From Streptomyces sp. GSL17-111 (GTDB lineage Bacteria; Actinomycetota; Actinomycetes; Streptomycetales; Streptomycetaceae), in NCBI RefSeq assembly GCF_037911585.1, contig NZ_JBAJNS010000001.1, positions 4,325,501-4,389,500 on the forward strand: a DNA stretch of 64,000 bases, in the 5' to 3' direction. The notes under the pieces were generated by a model that was not told where the DNA came from, searched no databases, and was given only the letters and a program-made list of their open reading frames with translations. The translations under genes were made by a program, and so were the position numbers. How positions within the stretch are numbered: position 1 is the first letter of the stretch; each line of letters starts with the position of its first letter. Shown here piece by piece: positions 57,280 through 64,000 of this stretch.

Positions 57280-58512
57280 ATGACGACCGAGCTCCGGGCG
57301 ATGGGCCCCGACGACTGGGACGCGTACTACGGCACGGTGATCCGGGCCTTCGGCGGTGATCCGCAGGAGCCCGCCGAGCGGAGCTCCTGGTACCGCGTGT
57401 GGGAGCCCGAGCGGTCACTCGCCGCGCTCGACGGCGACGACGTCGTCGGGACGGCCACCGCCTACGGCTTCCGGATGACCGTCCCCGGCGGCACGGCGGT
57501 GCCCTCGGCGGCGGTGTCCCTGGTCAGCGTCGCCCCCACACACCGCCGCCGGGGCGTGCTGACGGGCATGATGCGCCGTCAGCTGGACGACGTCCGGGCG
57601 GCCGGTGAACCGCTGGCGATCCTCACCGCCTCCGAACCGGCGATCTACGGCCGGTACGGCTACGGCGGGGCCAGCCGCCGGCTGCGTGCCACCGTCGACA
57701 CGACGCGCGTCACCTTCGTGTCCCCGCCCGAGGCCGACGACGTCCGGCTGCGCCTGGTGGACCCCCGGAAGGCCCTGCCGGACTGCGAGGCCCTCTACGC
57801 CCGCCTGGTGCCCGGCCGGCCCGGCATGCTGACCCGGATCTCCGAGGCCTGGGCGCAGCGGCAGATCGAGGACCCGCCGGCGGAGCGGGGCGGTGCCTCA
57901 CCTCTCCAGTGCGTGTTGGCCGAGCGGGACGGCGAGCTCCTCGGCTACGTGCGGTACGCGGTGAAGCCGCAGTGGGACGAGTCCGGCCCGTACGGGAGCG
58001 TCCAGGTGCGTGACCTGGAGGCGCTGGAGCCGGGCGCCCGCGCCGCCCTCTGGCGGTACCTGGCGGGCATCGACCTCACCGCGTCGATCGAGCTGGACAG
58101 CCGACCGGTCGACGACCCGTTCCAGCACCTCGTCTCCGATCCGCGCCGCTGCCGGCTGCGCGTCGCGGACCAGCTGTACGTGCGGCTCGTCGAGGTCGGT
58201 ACGGCCCTGGCGGCCCGTTCCTACGGCGGCGCGCTCGACGTCGTGCTCGACGTCGCCGACGCCTTCTGCCCGTGGAACGCCGGCCGCTGGCGGCTGAGCG
58301 CGGACGCCGTGGGAGCCGTGTGCGAGCGCACCGAAGCCCCGGCCGATCTGGCCCTCGACGTCCGGGAGCTCGGCGCGGCCTACCTGGGCGGCGTTCCGCT
58401 GAGGGGGCTGGCCGAAGCCGGCCTCGTCCGGGAGCTGCGGCCCGGCGCGCTGGAGGCGGCCTCGACCGCGTTCCGGGCCACGCGGGCCCCCTGGTCGCCC
58501 TACGGCTTCTGA
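57280..58512 (+). CDS. Eis-like GNAT N-acetyltransferase (410 aa)
   Basis: ATG (MTTELRAMGPDDWDAYYGTV) with TACCTG 7 nt upstream, so probably leaderless. An N-terminal GNAT domain has VSLVSVAPTHRRRGVLTGMMRRQL, the acetyl-CoA-binding motif A, and TASEPAIYGRYGYGGASRRL. A second GNAT-like domain and a C-terminal sterol-carrier-like domain follow, and the protein ends with free carboxyl RAPWSPYGF, in agreement with Eis, whose C-terminal carboxylate is catalytic. Eis acetylates aminoglycosides or protein lysines. It overlaps the convergent Nei gene by 13 bp. Confidence 0.88.
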   Translation: MTTELRAMGPDDWDAYYGTVIRAFGGDPQEPAERSSWYRVWEPERSLAALDGDDVVGTATAYGFRMTVPGGTAVPSAAVSLVSVAPTHRRRGVLTGMMRRQLDDVRAAGEPLAILTASEPAIYGRYGYGGASRRLRATVDTTRVTFVSPPEADDVRLRLVDPRKALPDCEALYARLVPGRPGMLTRISEAWAQRQIEDPPAERGGASPLQCVLAERDGELLGYVRYAVKPQWDESGPYGSVQVRDLEALEPGARAALWRYLAGIDLTASIELDSRPVDDPFQHLVSDPRRCRLRVADQLYVRLVEVGTALAARSYGGALDVVLDVADAFCPWNAGRWRLSADAVGAVCERTEAPADLALDVRELGAAYLGGVPLRGLAEAGLVRELRPGALEAASTAFRATRAPWSPYGF

Positions 58513-59321
58513 CAGGCCGGGCACCAGAACAGGTTCCGCCCCGCCAGCTCCGCCGTCCGCACCGGGGTCGCGCACACGTGGCACGGCTGCGCCGCCCGGC
58601 GGTAGACGTACACCTCGCCGCCGTGGTCGTCCACGCGCGGCGGGCGGCCCATCGCCTCGGGCGTGTGCGCGGGGCGGACGGTGTCGATGCGGTTGTGCCG
58701 CACGCCCTCGGGCATCAGGGCGACGAGGTCGTCCCACAGCGCCCGCCACTGCGCCCGGGTGAGCTCCCGTCCCGGAAGGTAGGGGTGGACCCCGTGCCGG
58801 AAGAGCACCTCGGCCCGGTAGACGTTGCCGACGCCGGCCACGATCTTCTGGTCGAGCAGCAGCACGGCGATCGCGGTGCGGCTGCGCGCTATCCGCGCCC
58901 AGGCGCGGTCGGGGTCGGCGCCCGGCCGCAGCGGGTCGGGGCCCAGCCGGGCCGCGACGGCGTCCTTGTCCGCGTCGGTCACCAACGCGCAGCGCGTCGG
59001 TCCGCGCAGATCGGCGTAGGCGTCGGCGTGCGCCAGCCGCAGCCGGACGGTCGGGGGCGGGTCGACGCCGACCGGGTCGTCCGGCGTCCCGAAGAACACC
59101 TTGCCGAACAGGCCGAGGTGGACGTGCACCCAGCCGGTGCCGGGCCCGAAGCCCAGGAACAGGTGCTTGCCGACGGCCTCGGCCGTCCGCAGCGGGAGGC
59201 CGTCCAGCCGCCGTGCGGCGTCCGCGAACGTGCCCTGCGGGCTGGACGCGCGGACGACCCGGCCGCCGAAGCGCTCCCCGTAGTCCGCCGCCAGCCGGTG
59301 GATCGTGTGGCCCTCGGGCAT
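58500..59321 (-). CDS. DNA glycosylase/AP lyase of the Fpg/Nei family (273 aa)
   Basis: PEGHTIHR directly after the initiator Met supplies the catalytic Pro and Glu of the endonuclease VIII branch (Fpg proteins have PELPE). The H2TH domain follows (LLLDQKIVAGVGNVYRAEVLFRHGV), and the zinc finger is CHVCATPVRTAELAGRNLFWCPACQ near the C-terminus, with all four cysteines and the Arg in the finger. It excises oxidised pyrimidines. Gene order: rpiB, 31 bp, this gene, convergent with the Eis-like gene. Confidence 0.93.
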   Translation of the reverse strand: MPEGHTIHRLAADYGERFGGRVVRASSPQGTFADAARRLDGLPLRTAEAVGKHLFLGFGPGTGWVHVHLGLFGKVFFGTPDDPVGVDPPPTVRLRLAHADAYADLRGPTRCALVTDADKDAVAARLGPDPLRPGADPDRAWARIARSRTAIAVLLLDQKIVAGVGNVYRAEVLFRHGVHPYLPGRELTRAQWRALWDDLVALMPEGVRHNRIDTVRPAHTPEAMGRPPRVDDHGGEVYVYRRAAQPCHVCATPVRTAELAGRNLFWCPACQKP

Positions 59322-59352
59322 GTCCGGCGCCGCGTCTCCCGCTCTCGGTGGC

Positions 59353-59841
<489 letters not shown>

Positions 59842-59918
59842 GGGCACGAGTCTGACACGCGGCGGCGGGCGTGGGGGCTCCGGGGCGGCGCGCCCGCGAA
59901 GCACGCGCCGGGCCTCCG

Positions 59919-59932
59919 TAGACTGGCGGACG
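59919..59932 (+). promoter_or_regulatory. Leaderless-type promoter of folC
   Basis: TAGACT (59919-59924) lies 7 nt before GTG 59932; no ribosome-binding site. Confidence 0.6.
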
Positions 59933-61479
59933 TGAGCGACACCCCCGGCACCCCAGGCAGTACAGGACCAGAAGGCGACCCCTTCGGGAGCGACCCGTTC
60001 GAGGAGTTCGAGGAGATCGTGGGGGAGGAGACCCAGCGCGATCCCGACCTCGCGGTGATCGAGGCGGGCAGCCGCACGCTGCGCACCCAGGCCGGATCGC
60101 TCGCCGCCGACGACGTGCCCGCCCGCCCGGCGGATCCGGAGACCGACCGCGCCCTGCGCGCGGTGGAGCAGGAGCTGCTCGACCGCTGGCCGGAGACGCG
60201 GCTGGAACCGAGCCTGGACCGCATCCGGGCGCTCATGGACGTCCTCGGGGAACCGCAGCGCTCCTACCAGTCCGTGCACATCACCGGGACGAACGGCAAG
60301 ACGAGCACCGCCCGCATGATCGACGCGCTCCTGCGGGCGTTCGAGCTGCGCACCGGGCGGTACAGCAGCCCGCACGTGCAGTCGATGACCGAGCGCATCA
60401 GCGTCGACGGGACGCCGCTGCCCGCCGAGTCCTTCATCCGCACGTACGAGGACACCAAGCCCTTCTTCGACCTGGTCGACGCCACCCAGGAGCACCGGCT
60501 CTCCTTCTTCGAGGCGCTGACGGGCATGGCCTACGCGGCGTTCGCGGACGCGCCGGTCGAGGTCGCGGTGGTCGAGGTCGGCATGGGCGGCAGCTGGGAC
60601 GCCACCAACGTCATCGACGCCGGCGTCTCCGTCGTCACCCCGATCTCCCTCGACCACACCGAGCGGCTGGGTGGCACACCCGCCGAGATCGCCCAGGAGA
60701 AGGCCGGCATCATCGCGCCCGACGCGACGGTCGTCCTGGCCCAGCAGCCCGTGGAGGCGGCGGCCGTCCTCATGCGCCGGGCCGCCGAACAGGGCGCGAC
60801 GGTCGCCCGTGAGGGGCTGGAGTTCGGGATCGTCAGCCGGGAGGTCGCCGTCGGCGGTCAACTGCTGACGCTGCGCGGGCTCGGCGGCGAGTACCCCGAC
60901 CTGTTCCTGCCGCTGCACGGCGCGCACATGGCGCACAACGCCGCCGTGGCCCTGGCCGCCGTCGAGGCGTTCTTCGGCGTCGGGGCCGAGCAGGGGCGCA
61001 CGCTCGACGTGGACACCATCCGCACCGCCTTCGCCGCCGTGACCTCGCCCGGCCGTCTCGAACTCGTGCGCTCCAGCCCCTCCGTACTCCTGGACGCCGC
61101 GCACAACCCGGGTGGTGCGCGCGCCACGGCGGAGGCGGTCTCCGAGGCGTTCGGCTTCAGCCGGCTCGTCGGCGTCGTCGGGCCGAGCGGTGACAAGGAC
61201 GTGCGCGGCGTGCTGGAGGCGCTGGAACCGGTGCTCGCCGAGGTCGTCGTCACGCGCAACTCCACCCCCCGGGCGATGGACGTGGACGCCCTGGCGGCCC
61301 TGGCCGTCGAGGTGTTCGGCGAGGAGCGGGTCCAGGTGGAGCCGCGGCTGGACGACGCGCTGGAGGCGGCCATCACCCTGGCCGAGGAGGAGCACGAGTT
61401 CTCCGGGGCCGGGGTGCTGGTGACCGGGTCGGTGATCACCGTCGGCGAGGCCCGGCTGCTGCTGGGGAAGGACCACTGA
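59932..61479 (+). CDS. folC: Dihydrofolate/folylpolyglutamate synthase FolC (515 aa)
   Basis: Leaderless GTG. Residues 1-80 are an acidic extension. P-loop HITGTNGKTSTARM lies near residues 120-133, then YSSPHVQSMTERISVDG, EVGMGGSWDATNVID, PISLDHTERLGGTPAEIAQEKAGII and DAAHNPGGARAT in the C-terminal Mur-ligase domain. It adds glutamate to dihydropteroate/folates. It is the first gene of a unit with DUF4233, coupled by TGATG. In S. coelicolor valS is, as I recall, the neighbour of folC; here rpiB and a Nei gene take that place. Confidence 0.97.
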   Translation: MSDTPGTPGSTGPEGDPFGSDPFEEFEEIVGEETQRDPDLAVIEAGSRTLRTQAGSLAADDVPARPADPETDRALRAVEQELLDRWPETRLEPSLDRIRALMDVLGEPQRSYQSVHITGTNGKTSTARMIDALLRAFELRTGRYSSPHVQSMTERISVDGTPLPAESFIRTYEDTKPFFDLVDATQEHRLSFFEALTGMAYAAFADAPVEVAVVEVGMGGSWDATNVIDAGVSVVTPISLDHTERLGGTPAEIAQEKAGIIAPDATVVLAQQPVEAAAVLMRRAAEQGATVAREGLEFGIVSREVAVGGQLLTLRGLGGEYPDLFLPLHGAHMAHNAAVALAAVEAFFGVGAEQGRTLDVDTIRTAFAAVTSPGRLELVRSSPSVLLDAAHNPGGARATAEAVSEAFGFSRLVGVVGPSGDKDVRGVLEALEPVLAEVVVTRNSTPRAMDVDALAALAVEVFGEERVQVEPRLDDALEAAITLAEEEHEFSGAGVLVTGSVITVGEARLLLGKDH

Positions 61480-61823
61480 TGCGGACGCTGTGTGCTTCCA
61501 CGCTGCTGGCGGAGTTCTTCGTCATCGGCTTCGCGGGGCTCGTCGCGATGCGGCTGACCGACCACGGAACGGCCACCGTGTGGACCGTCTCGGGCGTCGC
61601 CATGGCGCTGTGCCTGCTGCTGTGCGGCATGCTCGGCCGCCCCGGCGGCGTCCAGCTCGGCTGGGCCCTCCAGGTCGCGCTGATCGCGAGCGGCTTCGTG
61701 GTGCCGACGATGTTTGTCCTGGGTGCCGTCTTCGCCCTCCTGTGGTGGGTGTCGATCAGGGTCGGGACGACGGTGGACCGGGCCAAGGCGGAGCGGGCCG
61801 CCGCGTCGCCGCCGGCTCCCTGA
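61479..61823 (+). CDS. DUF4233 membrane protein (114 aa)
   Basis: ATG overlaps the folC stop by one base (TGATG). Four hydrophobic helices make up the protein, starting LCASTLLAEFFVIGFAGLVAMRL, then VWTVSGVAMALCLLLCGML and LGWALQVALIASGFVVPTMFVLGAVFALLWWV. The family is found between folC and ndk in actinobacteria. No function is known. A short charged end DRAKAERAAASPPAP follows. Confidence 0.9.
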   Translation: MRTLCASTLLAEFFVIGFAGLVAMRLTDHGTATVWTVSGVAMALCLLLCGMLGRPGGVQLGWALQVALIASGFVVPTMFVLGAVFALLWWVSIRVGTTVDRAKAERAAASPPAP

Positions 61824-61858
61824 CGGGCGTCCGCGGGCGCCCGACCGCGTTCGTTGTG

Positions 61859-61864
61859 TAGCCT
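61859..61864 (+). promoter_or_regulatory. Probable -10 box of ndk
   Basis: TAGCCT lies in the gap between DUF4233 and ndk, giving a leader of about 54 nt that ends in AAGGAGCGG before the start. Confidence 0.45.
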
Positions 61865-61924
61865 CAGCGCGTCCCCCCGCGCCCGTGACGCCCCCGAACG
61901 GGCCCGACAAGCAAGGAGCGGCCC

Positions 61925-62338
61925 ATGAGCCAGCGCACCCTCGTCCTCCTCAAGCCCGATGCGGTCCGGCGCGGCCTGATGGGCGAGATCATCGGCCGCC
62001 TCGAAGCCAAGGCGGGCTGGACGATCACTGCGCTGGAGCTGCGCACGCTGGATCGGGCCACTCTGGAGCAGCACTACGCGGAGCACGAAGGACGGCCGTT
62101 CTACGCGCCGTTGCTGGAGTTCATGACGTCGGGCCCGTCGGCGGTGATGGTCGTCGAGGGCGAGCGCGTCGTCGAGGGCGTGCGGGCGCTGGCCGGTCCC
62201 ACGGACCCGATCCAGGCGGCTCCGGGCTCCATTCGAGGGGATTTCGGAACAATTGTCCGGGAAAACCTCATTCACGCCTCGGATTCCGCCGAATCCGCCG
62301 AACGTGAGATGAAGATCTTCTTCCCTCAGGGCGCCTGA
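61925..62338 (+). CDS. ndk: Nucleoside-diphosphate kinase (137 aa)
   Basis: TLVLLKPDAVRRGLMGEII at the N-terminus, IRGDFGTIVRENLIHASDS containing the active-site His in NLIHASDS, and a length typical of the family. It balances nucleoside triphosphates. Strong AAGGAG ribosome-binding site and its own -10 box suggest high expression. Confidence 0.98.
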   Translation: MSQRTLVLLKPDAVRRGLMGEIIGRLEAKAGWTITALELRTLDRATLEQHYAEHEGRPFYAPLLEFMTSGPSAVMVVEGERVVEGVRALAGPTDPIQAAPGSIRGDFGTIVRENLIHASDSAESAEREMKIFFPQGA

Positions 62339-62643
62339 ATCCTTTTCTGGCGGTGTGTCAGCTGAGCCACCGCCACCTCACGCCTCGCGGAGGCGGCCGG
62401 GTCCGTTCGGCCGCCTCGTGCATATTCGTCGCCCGCAGCGGGAACGAATCACCCGGACGCGACGTCACCAGGGGTAGGTCCGGTCGTCGCCTGCACCACA
62501 ATGGCGGGGGAACCCGATCCTCGTAGTTCGAATCATCGCGACTACGATGGAGGCCTCCGGAAGACCCTCCGCGATCCGCAGCGCTTCCTGCCCTCGTGCC
62601 TGCTCATCCACTTCGCTCCTGCTGGAAGGCCAGACGTATCCTC
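62339..62643. other. Intergenic region upstream of mreB
   Basis: Starts with the ndk terminator, then an AT-richer stretch with the inverted repeat CGTAGT-N13-ACTACG (62522-62527 and 62541-62546) and a -10-like TACGAT (62543-62548), giving a leader of about 90 nt to mreB. Nothing else gene-like was found. Confidence 0.5.
62390..62417 (+). terminator. ndk terminator (10-bp perfect stem)
   Basis: GAGGCGGCCG (62390-62399) pairs with CGGCCGCCTC (62408-62417) around eight bases. Confidence 0.65.
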
Positions 62644-63675
62644 ATGGCGAACAACATGTCGTTCATCGGCCGTGACATGGCGATCGACCTCGGGACCGCG
62701 AATACGCTGGTGTACGTCAGAGGGCGCGGAATTGTCCTCAACGAGCCGTCCGTCGTCGCTATCAACACCAACACCGGCGGGATTCTCGCCGTGGGTGCGG
62801 AGGCGAAGAAGATGATCGGCCGCACCCCGGGGAACATCGTGGCGGTCCGCCCGCTCAAGGACGGCGTCATCGCCGACTTCGAGATCACCGAGCGGATGCT
62901 GCGCTACTTCATCCTGAAGGTGCACCGGCGCCGTTACCTCGCCCGCCCCCGCGTCGTCATCTGCGTGCCCTCCGGCATCACCGGGGTCGAGCGCCGCGCG
63001 GTCATCGAGGCGTCCACGCAGGCGGGCGCGCGGCAGGTGCACATCATCGAGGAGCCGATGGCCGCCGCGATCGGCTCGGGTCTTCCGGTGCACGAGGCGA
63101 CGGGCAACATGGTCGTCGACATCGGCGGCGGCACCACGGAGGTCGCCGTCATCTCCCTCGGCGGCATCGTCACCGCCCAGTCCATCCGCGTCGCGGGCGA
63201 CGAACTGGACAACGCGATCATCCAGCACGTGAAGAAGGAGTACAGCCTCCTCCTCGGCGAGCGGAGCGCCGAGTCCATCAAGATCACCATCGGGTCCGCC
63301 TACGACCTCGAGCAGGACGAGCACACCGAGATCCGCGGCCGTGACCTGGTCAGCGGCCTCCCCAAGACGGTCGTCATCTCGGCCGCCGAGGTGCGCAAGG
63401 CCATCGAGGAACCGGTCAACTCCATCGTCGACGCCGTCAAGACGACGCTCGACAAGTGCCCGCCCGAGCTGTCGGGCGACGTGATGGACCGCGGCATCGT
63501 CCTCACCGGCGGCGGCGCCCTGCTGCGCGGCCTCGACGAGCGGCTGCGGCAGGAGACGGGCATGCCCATCCACATCGCCGAGGACCCGCTGGACTCGGTG
63601 GCGCTCGGCTCCGGGAAGTGCGTCGAGGAGTTCGAGGCGCTCCAGCAGGTCCTGGACTCACAGCCGCGCAGGTGA
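62644..63675 (+). CDS. mreB: Rod-shape-determining actin homologue MreB (343 aa)
   Basis: ATG 62644 (MANNMSFIGRDMAIDLG) gives 343 aa, the length I remember for the S. coelicolor protein; ATG 62656 is the alternative. Actin-family motifs: phosphate-1 AIDLGTANTLVYVRGRG, connect-1 PSGITGVERRAVIEAS, phosphate-2 VVDIGGGTTEVAVISLGG, adenosine motif RGIVLTGGGALLRGLDE. In streptomycetes MreB acts in spore-wall synthesis rather than hyphal growth. It is followed by mreC after 127 bp. Confidence 0.97.
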   Translation: MANNMSFIGRDMAIDLGTANTLVYVRGRGIVLNEPSVVAINTNTGGILAVGAEAKKMIGRTPGNIVAVRPLKDGVIADFEITERMLRYFILKVHRRRYLARPRVVICVPSGITGVERRAVIEASTQAGARQVHIIEEPMAAAIGSGLPVHEATGNMVVDIGGGTTEVAVISLGGIVTAQSIRVAGDELDNAIIQHVKKEYSLLLGERSAESIKITIGSAYDLEQDEHTEIRGRDLVSGLPKTVVISAAEVRKAIEEPVNSIVDAVKTTLDKCPPELSGDVMDRGIVLTGGGALLRGLDERLRQETGMPIHIAEDPLDSVALGSGKCVEEFEALQQVLDSQPRR

Positions 63676-63802
63676 CCGTGGAGACCGGACGGCGGGTGAC
63701 CGTACGCCCGTCCGGGTCATACCGGTGGACAGCGCACCGGATCGCACCGAAGGTCCTTAAGGCAGACACGGTTCCGACAAGGGGAAGGCACGGCAGTCGC
63801 AC

Positions 63803-64000
63803 GTGAGGGACTCCCGAGAAAGCCGGCTTCTGCTCATCCTCCTCGTAGCCATCGCGTTCGCACTGATCACGGTGGACATGAGGAGTGGTGAGAGCTCGCC
63901 GCTCGACAGTGCCCGGGAAGGCGCCGCTTCCGTCTTCGGGCCGGCGGAGAACGCCGTCGCCGGCGCGGTCGACCCGGTGGGCAACGCCATAACGGCCGTC
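63803..64000 (+). CDS. mreC: Rod-shape-determining protein MreC (partial, N-terminus only)
   Basis: GTG (VRDSRESRLLLILLVAIAFALITVDM) begins a cytoplasmic tail and one TM helix, typical of MreC; the sequence runs off the window after 66 codons. It spans the membrane and links MreB to the wall machinery. The ribosome-binding site GGGGAAGG is 15 or so bases from the start, rather far. Identity rests on the start sequence and the position after mreB. Confidence 0.9.
   Translation, partial: MRDSRESRLLLILLVAIAFALITVDMRSGESSPLDSAREGAASVFGPAENAVAGAVDPVGNAITAV

Noticed and set aside
62547..62670. Short frame overlapping the mreB start as a possible leader peptide
   Set aside because: It has no ribosome-binding site, and its product resembles random translation of the leader.

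Overview
The window is a high-GC actinobacterial chromosome segment, almost certainly from Streptomyces or a very close relative. The evidence is extreme G/C use at third codon positions, frequent GTG starts, many apparently leaderless promoters, a rare TTA codon, Streptomyces-type XRE/DUF5753 and DUF6879 genes, a dynamin pair, and a gene order that matches (from memory, not searched) the mreB-ndk-folC / clpX-clpP / tig / sodF / pepN part of the S. coelicolor chromosome around SCO2610-SCO2680. Most of it is core genome; accessory character is clearest in the first 4 kb.

Layout. 1-823: an ECF sigma factor with a C-terminal zinc-finger extension, cut by the window edge. 1177-3993: a small accessory patch (80-aa protein, DUF6879, XRE/DUF5753 regulator, three tiny ORFs, one 122-aa orphan), ending at a tRNA-Arg(TCT). 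4557-8455: two dynamin-like GTPases resembling the sporulation proteins DynA/DynB. 9022-13394: a TQXA-type sortase-anchored surface protein that has lost its thioester cysteine, the ABC-F factor EttA, a hot-dog thioesterase and a conserved hypothetical. 13440-15810: truncated haemoglobin and a drug-type ABC exporter. 15899-26354: a seven-gene minus-strand array (GlnX-like membrane sensor, GlnH-like binding protein, coiled-coil protein, PknG-type kinase, PP2C phosphatase, VWA protein, FHA protein). This is the most system-like region in the window.

26544-34755: HNH nuclease, MscS channel, GH4 glycosidase plus sugar kinase, TauE/SafE exporter, MarR-like regulator with a palindromic operator, then a 93-aa protein with three exact-period LTSEP repeats coupled by TGATG to a TTA-containing malQ. 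35187-41655: two pepN paralogues flanking a DUF559-like protein. 41826-45682: a mycothiol-type DsbA-fold protein, sodF with a Nur box, an amino-acid permease and bioY. 45888-49154: three tandem paralogous membrane proteins with duplicated leaders. 49222-53732: clpX, clpP2, clpP1 (with a ClgR-like box) and trigger factor. 53950-54175: divergent tRNA-Pro and tRNA-Gly. 54291-64000: small membrane protein, acyltransferase, SpoIIE phosphatase, Eis-like acetyltransferase, Nei-type DNA glycosylase, rpiB, folC, DUF4233, ndk, mreB and the start of mreC.

How the parts may work together. The clp/tig block handles protein quality control, mreBC with the dynamins serves spore-wall and septum formation, and the PknG array probably couples extracellular amino-acid sensing to phospho-signalling through FHA, VWA and PP2C partners. 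Many operons end in long perfect hairpins without U-tracts, as is usual in this group. No CRISPR array, insertion sequence, integrase or biosynthetic gene cluster was seen.
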